Origin: G963717155 sp963717155
GTDB taxonomy: Bacteria > Actinomycetota > Thermoleophilia > Gaiellales > JALYLC01
NCBI GenBank assembly: GCA_963717155.1
Contig: OY970326.1
Coordinates: forward strand, 3,472,001 to 3,536,000
Direction: 5' to 3'
DNA: 64,000 nucleotides
The notes beneath the pieces were generated by a model. It had not been told where the DNA came from. It worked only from the letters and a program-made list of their open reading frames with translations, and made no database searches. The translations under genes were made by a program, and so were the position numbers. Positions 61,990-64,000 of this stretch are shown piece by piece. Each line of letters starts with the position of its first letter. Position 1 is the first letter of the stretch.

Positions 61990-62150
61990 ACCTTGTTGCC
62001 CGACGGGGCGGGGATAGCTCGGTCGCGGACGAGCTCCGCGCGCTCGGTGTGAAGGGCGTCCTCGTACAGATGGCCGAGCGCGGCTACGGCCGACGCAAGA
62101 CTCGCCCCTGGAATGCGCCACCGCCGCCGGTCGCGAACGCTCCTCGCGGA

Positions 62151-62881
62151 TCAGGACGCCGACCCGACCTGCGACAGGGCGTCGAGGATCACCTCGCTCA
62201 CGGCCTGCGGCTGGGAGATCATGATCACGTGAGACCCCTCGAGTCGGTGATCTTCGCGCCGGCCCGTTCCGCCATCGAACGGACGACGTCCGCACCAGCT
62301 GCCGTATCGGACGATGCGACAACGGCCCAGGAGGGCAGACGCTTCCACGCGGGCGGCCCCGACGGCTCGGAGAACGCCGTCTCGGCGACGGGCCGCTGCG
62401 TGGCAGCCAGTAGCGCGCTCTGGGCAGCGGGCAGGTCGGCGGAGAACGCGTCGTGGAACTTGGCCGGGTCGATCAGGAACTCCGTCGCCGACTGGCCAGC
62501 CTCCCCGGTCGGGTACTGCAGTGGCGTCAGCGCGGTGTCGAGAACGCTGTCCTTGGAACCCGCCGTGACCTGTCCCAGAACCTCGCCCTCGTCGGGGGCG
62601 AAGGCCGCGACGTAGACGAGTCCGGCGACGTTCGCCGCGTTGGTCGCTGCATTCGAGAGCACCGCCCCGCCGTAGGAGTGGCCGACGGCGAGAATCGGGC
62701 CTGGCACCTGATCGAGCACGCTCGCGATGTAGGCCGAGTCGATCCCGATCCCACGCAAGGGATTTGCCGGAGCCATCACGTTCACGCCCTTAGCGAGCAG
62801 AAGCTCGACGACGCCGTTCCAGCTCGAGGCGTCCGCGAAGGCGCCGTGGACCAGGACGACGGTCGGAGTCTCATCAGACAT
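62151..62881 (-). pseudogene. Alpha/beta hydrolase, C-terminal frameshift
   Basis: From the ATG at 62881 the frame gives a haloperoxidase/esterase-type hydrolase: VVLVHGAFADASSWNGV (oxyanion HGAF), nucleophile Ser in VGHSYGGAVLSNAAT, and the long cap region up to AERAGAKIT. Near 62240 one base appears missing, after which the typical ending LEGSHVIMISQPQAVSEVILDALSQVGSAS (containing the catalytic His of GSHV) continues in a different frame to 62151. The annotated reading frame alone ends early as GLT. It is divergent from the cupin gene. Confidence 0.8.
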
Positions 62882-62994
62882 GCGCGCTGCTTTCGGTGGA
62901 GGACTGCGTCGGTGCACGCCCGCACGCCGTCCTCATGCTCTGTATGAGCGCGAACCATAAACTCCGCGTCAACCGCCCTACCACAGGAGCTTTC

Positions 62995-63333
62995 ATGACC
63001 AATGTGCAGGTGCCCGGACTCACGCGCACCGACCTCCAGCGCCAGGACCTGAGCGTTCCCGGCCGCGAGCTGATCCAGAACCGCGTCGACATCGCCCCCG
63101 ACGCACCGCCCGTCAGGCACAAGCATCCAGGCGAGGAGATCATCTACGTCATCGAAGGGACACTCGAGTACTCGATCGATGGCCGGGAGCCAGCTATCTT
63201 CAACGCTGGCGAGGTCCTGCTCGTCCCGCCCGAGACGGTCCACTCGGTGAGGAACGTGGGAAGCGAGAGCGCCGCTGAACTCGCCACGTACATTGTCGAG
63301 AAGGGCAAGCCGTTGCTCGTGCTGGTCGACTAG
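62995..63333 (+). CDS. Cupin-domain protein
   Basis: A 112-residue single cupin barrel. The ATG at 62995 has AGGAG upstream (CAGGAGCTTTC). Motif 1 is APPVRHKHPGEEIIYVIEGTLEYSIDG (His, His, Glu ligands) and motif 2 is NAGEVLLVPPETVHSVRN (final His). Such small cupins bind a metal and are found as sugar isomerases, quercetinase-like dioxygenases or regulators; nothing here discriminates. It faces the alpha/beta hydrolase gene across a short divergent region. Confidence 0.85.
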   Translation: MTNVQVPGLTRTDLQRQDLSVPGRELIQNRVDIAPDAPPVRHKHPGEEIIYVIEGTLEYSIDGREPAIFNAGEVLLVPPETVHSVRNVGSESAAELATYIVEKGKPLLVLVD

Positions 63334-64000
63334 ACCTGTCCCAGACCTGGCGGATTGCCAATGCGACCAGGTCGATGGCGCGAGTGGGTGCGTGGCCAGC
63401 GGGACGCCCCTCACGACCGGACCATCTGGTACTCGCCGGCGGCGACCGTCGGATGCGTCTTCGCCGGCATCACGGTCGGATCGTTCGTCACCGAGGAGAT
63501 CGAGGGCAGACGGGAAGACAACATCGCTACCGTCGAGGCCGCTGCCGCGTTGCACCGTCCGGTCGTGTCGGCAGTGCCGCCGCGGGATCGCCGGAGAGCG
63601 ACCCGCCCGTCGGCGGCGTCCAGCCGACCCCCGAGGAGTTCGTACGGCGGCTCGCGCCGTACGGGTGCGAGGTCCCCCTCACGCCTACTTCGCCGATGAG
63701 TCGGCGACGGTCGTCGAGCGCATTCTCGGCGGCCGAGTGTGGGAAATTCCCATTGACACGTAGCTGGCGGGCTGGTCTTGCGCAGCCCGCAGGCCGCAGC
63801 GCATTGAACGCCGAGCGCAGGCCGAATCGCGCCGACTTTGCCGATTGGACCGCATTGGAGGAGGCATCGAGGTCGCACCGGCAAGCGTTCAGCCGCGACG
63901 ATCCGCCCATCCGCCGGGCCCCCTAGGTTCAGGGCACGAAGCCTCGCCGGGCCAGGTGTGACATCTCGCAACCCCGCCCGGTGTACCCCCTGGGTCGTGC
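63334..64000. other. No confident gene; possible broken ORF
   Basis: No intact gene was supported in these 667 bases. The plus strand shows scattered protein-like pieces in different frames: FAGITVGSFVTEEIEGRRED (about 63460-63520), then VGGVQPTPEEFVRRLAPYGCEVP (about 63610-63680), then AYFADESATVVERILGGRVWEIPIDT ending at 63763. They may belong to one degraded or indel-bearing gene that I do not recognise. From 63764 to the window end I see nothing. Confidence 0.4.

Overview
The window is a high-GC chromosomal segment with many GTG/TTG starts, tightly overlapping operons, Pro/Thr-rich wall-type proteins, sialidase-like Asp-box propellers and MsiK-style sugar ABC operons that carry no ATPase. 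This suggests an actinobacterium. The style of the secreted proteins (Arg/Lys-rich Ig-like C-terminal modules) is most reminiscent of the Thermoleophilia/Solirubrobacterales, but that placement is inference. No rRNA, tRNA, CRISPR array, prophage or insertion sequence was recognised.

Layout. 0-4.6 kb: a Thr/Pro-repeat surface protein, a VOC protein, a D-Ala-D-Ala carboxypeptidase and an OmpR-type two-component pair. 4.7-16.9 kb: a sugar or sugar-acid catabolic locus. A promoter with an overlapping LacI-type operator drives an eight-gene operon (solute-binding protein, two permeases, SDR, Gfo/Idh/MocA oxidoreductase, VOC protein, enolase-superfamily dehydratase, 2-hydroxyacid dehydrogenase). 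It is flanked by a divergent second enolase-superfamily gene and by a LacI regulator plus amidohydrolase pair. 16.9-26.1 kb: a second carbohydrate locus on the minus strand (enolase-superfamily enzyme, binding protein, two permeases, isochorismatase-like hydrolase), with a GntR/FadR regulator, an alcohol dehydrogenase, and three frameshifted genes (orphan permease, SDR, aldo/keto reductase). A shared AT-rich motif (TCATnnTACG) lies at three of its promoters. 26.2-37.8 kb: mixed metabolism and secreted proteins (GMC oxidoreductase, propeller-like proteins, a two-domain thioredoxin fusion, an orphan molybdenum hydroxylase large subunit, Nudix, phosphodiester-glycosidase-like protein, S33 peptidase) and a 32-residue membrane protein. 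38.0-39.9 kb: an ECF sigma factor fused to a zinc-finger/TM/disordered tail.

40.0-61.3 kb is an exopolysaccharide locus: nucleotide-sugar enzymes, an initiating sugar phosphotransferase, a Wzz/BY-kinase, a Wzx-like flippase, a fused Wzy-like polymerase-GT2 protein, several glycosyltransferases, methyltransferases and a beta-helix secreted protein. Its most striking part is at 50.8-54.5 kb. Two tandem glycosyltransferase genes are nearly identical at both ends but diverged in the middle, next to an inverted decayed third copy and a duplicated leader, which points to local recombination or gene conversion. 61.4-64 kb holds a conserved-looking hypothetical gene, an alpha/beta hydrolase, a cupin and a stretch with no confident gene.

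At least seven conserved genes are each broken by apparent single-base frameshifts, two of them in G5/C5 homopolymers. Either the consensus carries indel errors or these genes are decaying, so every 'pseudogene' below should be read with that caveat.
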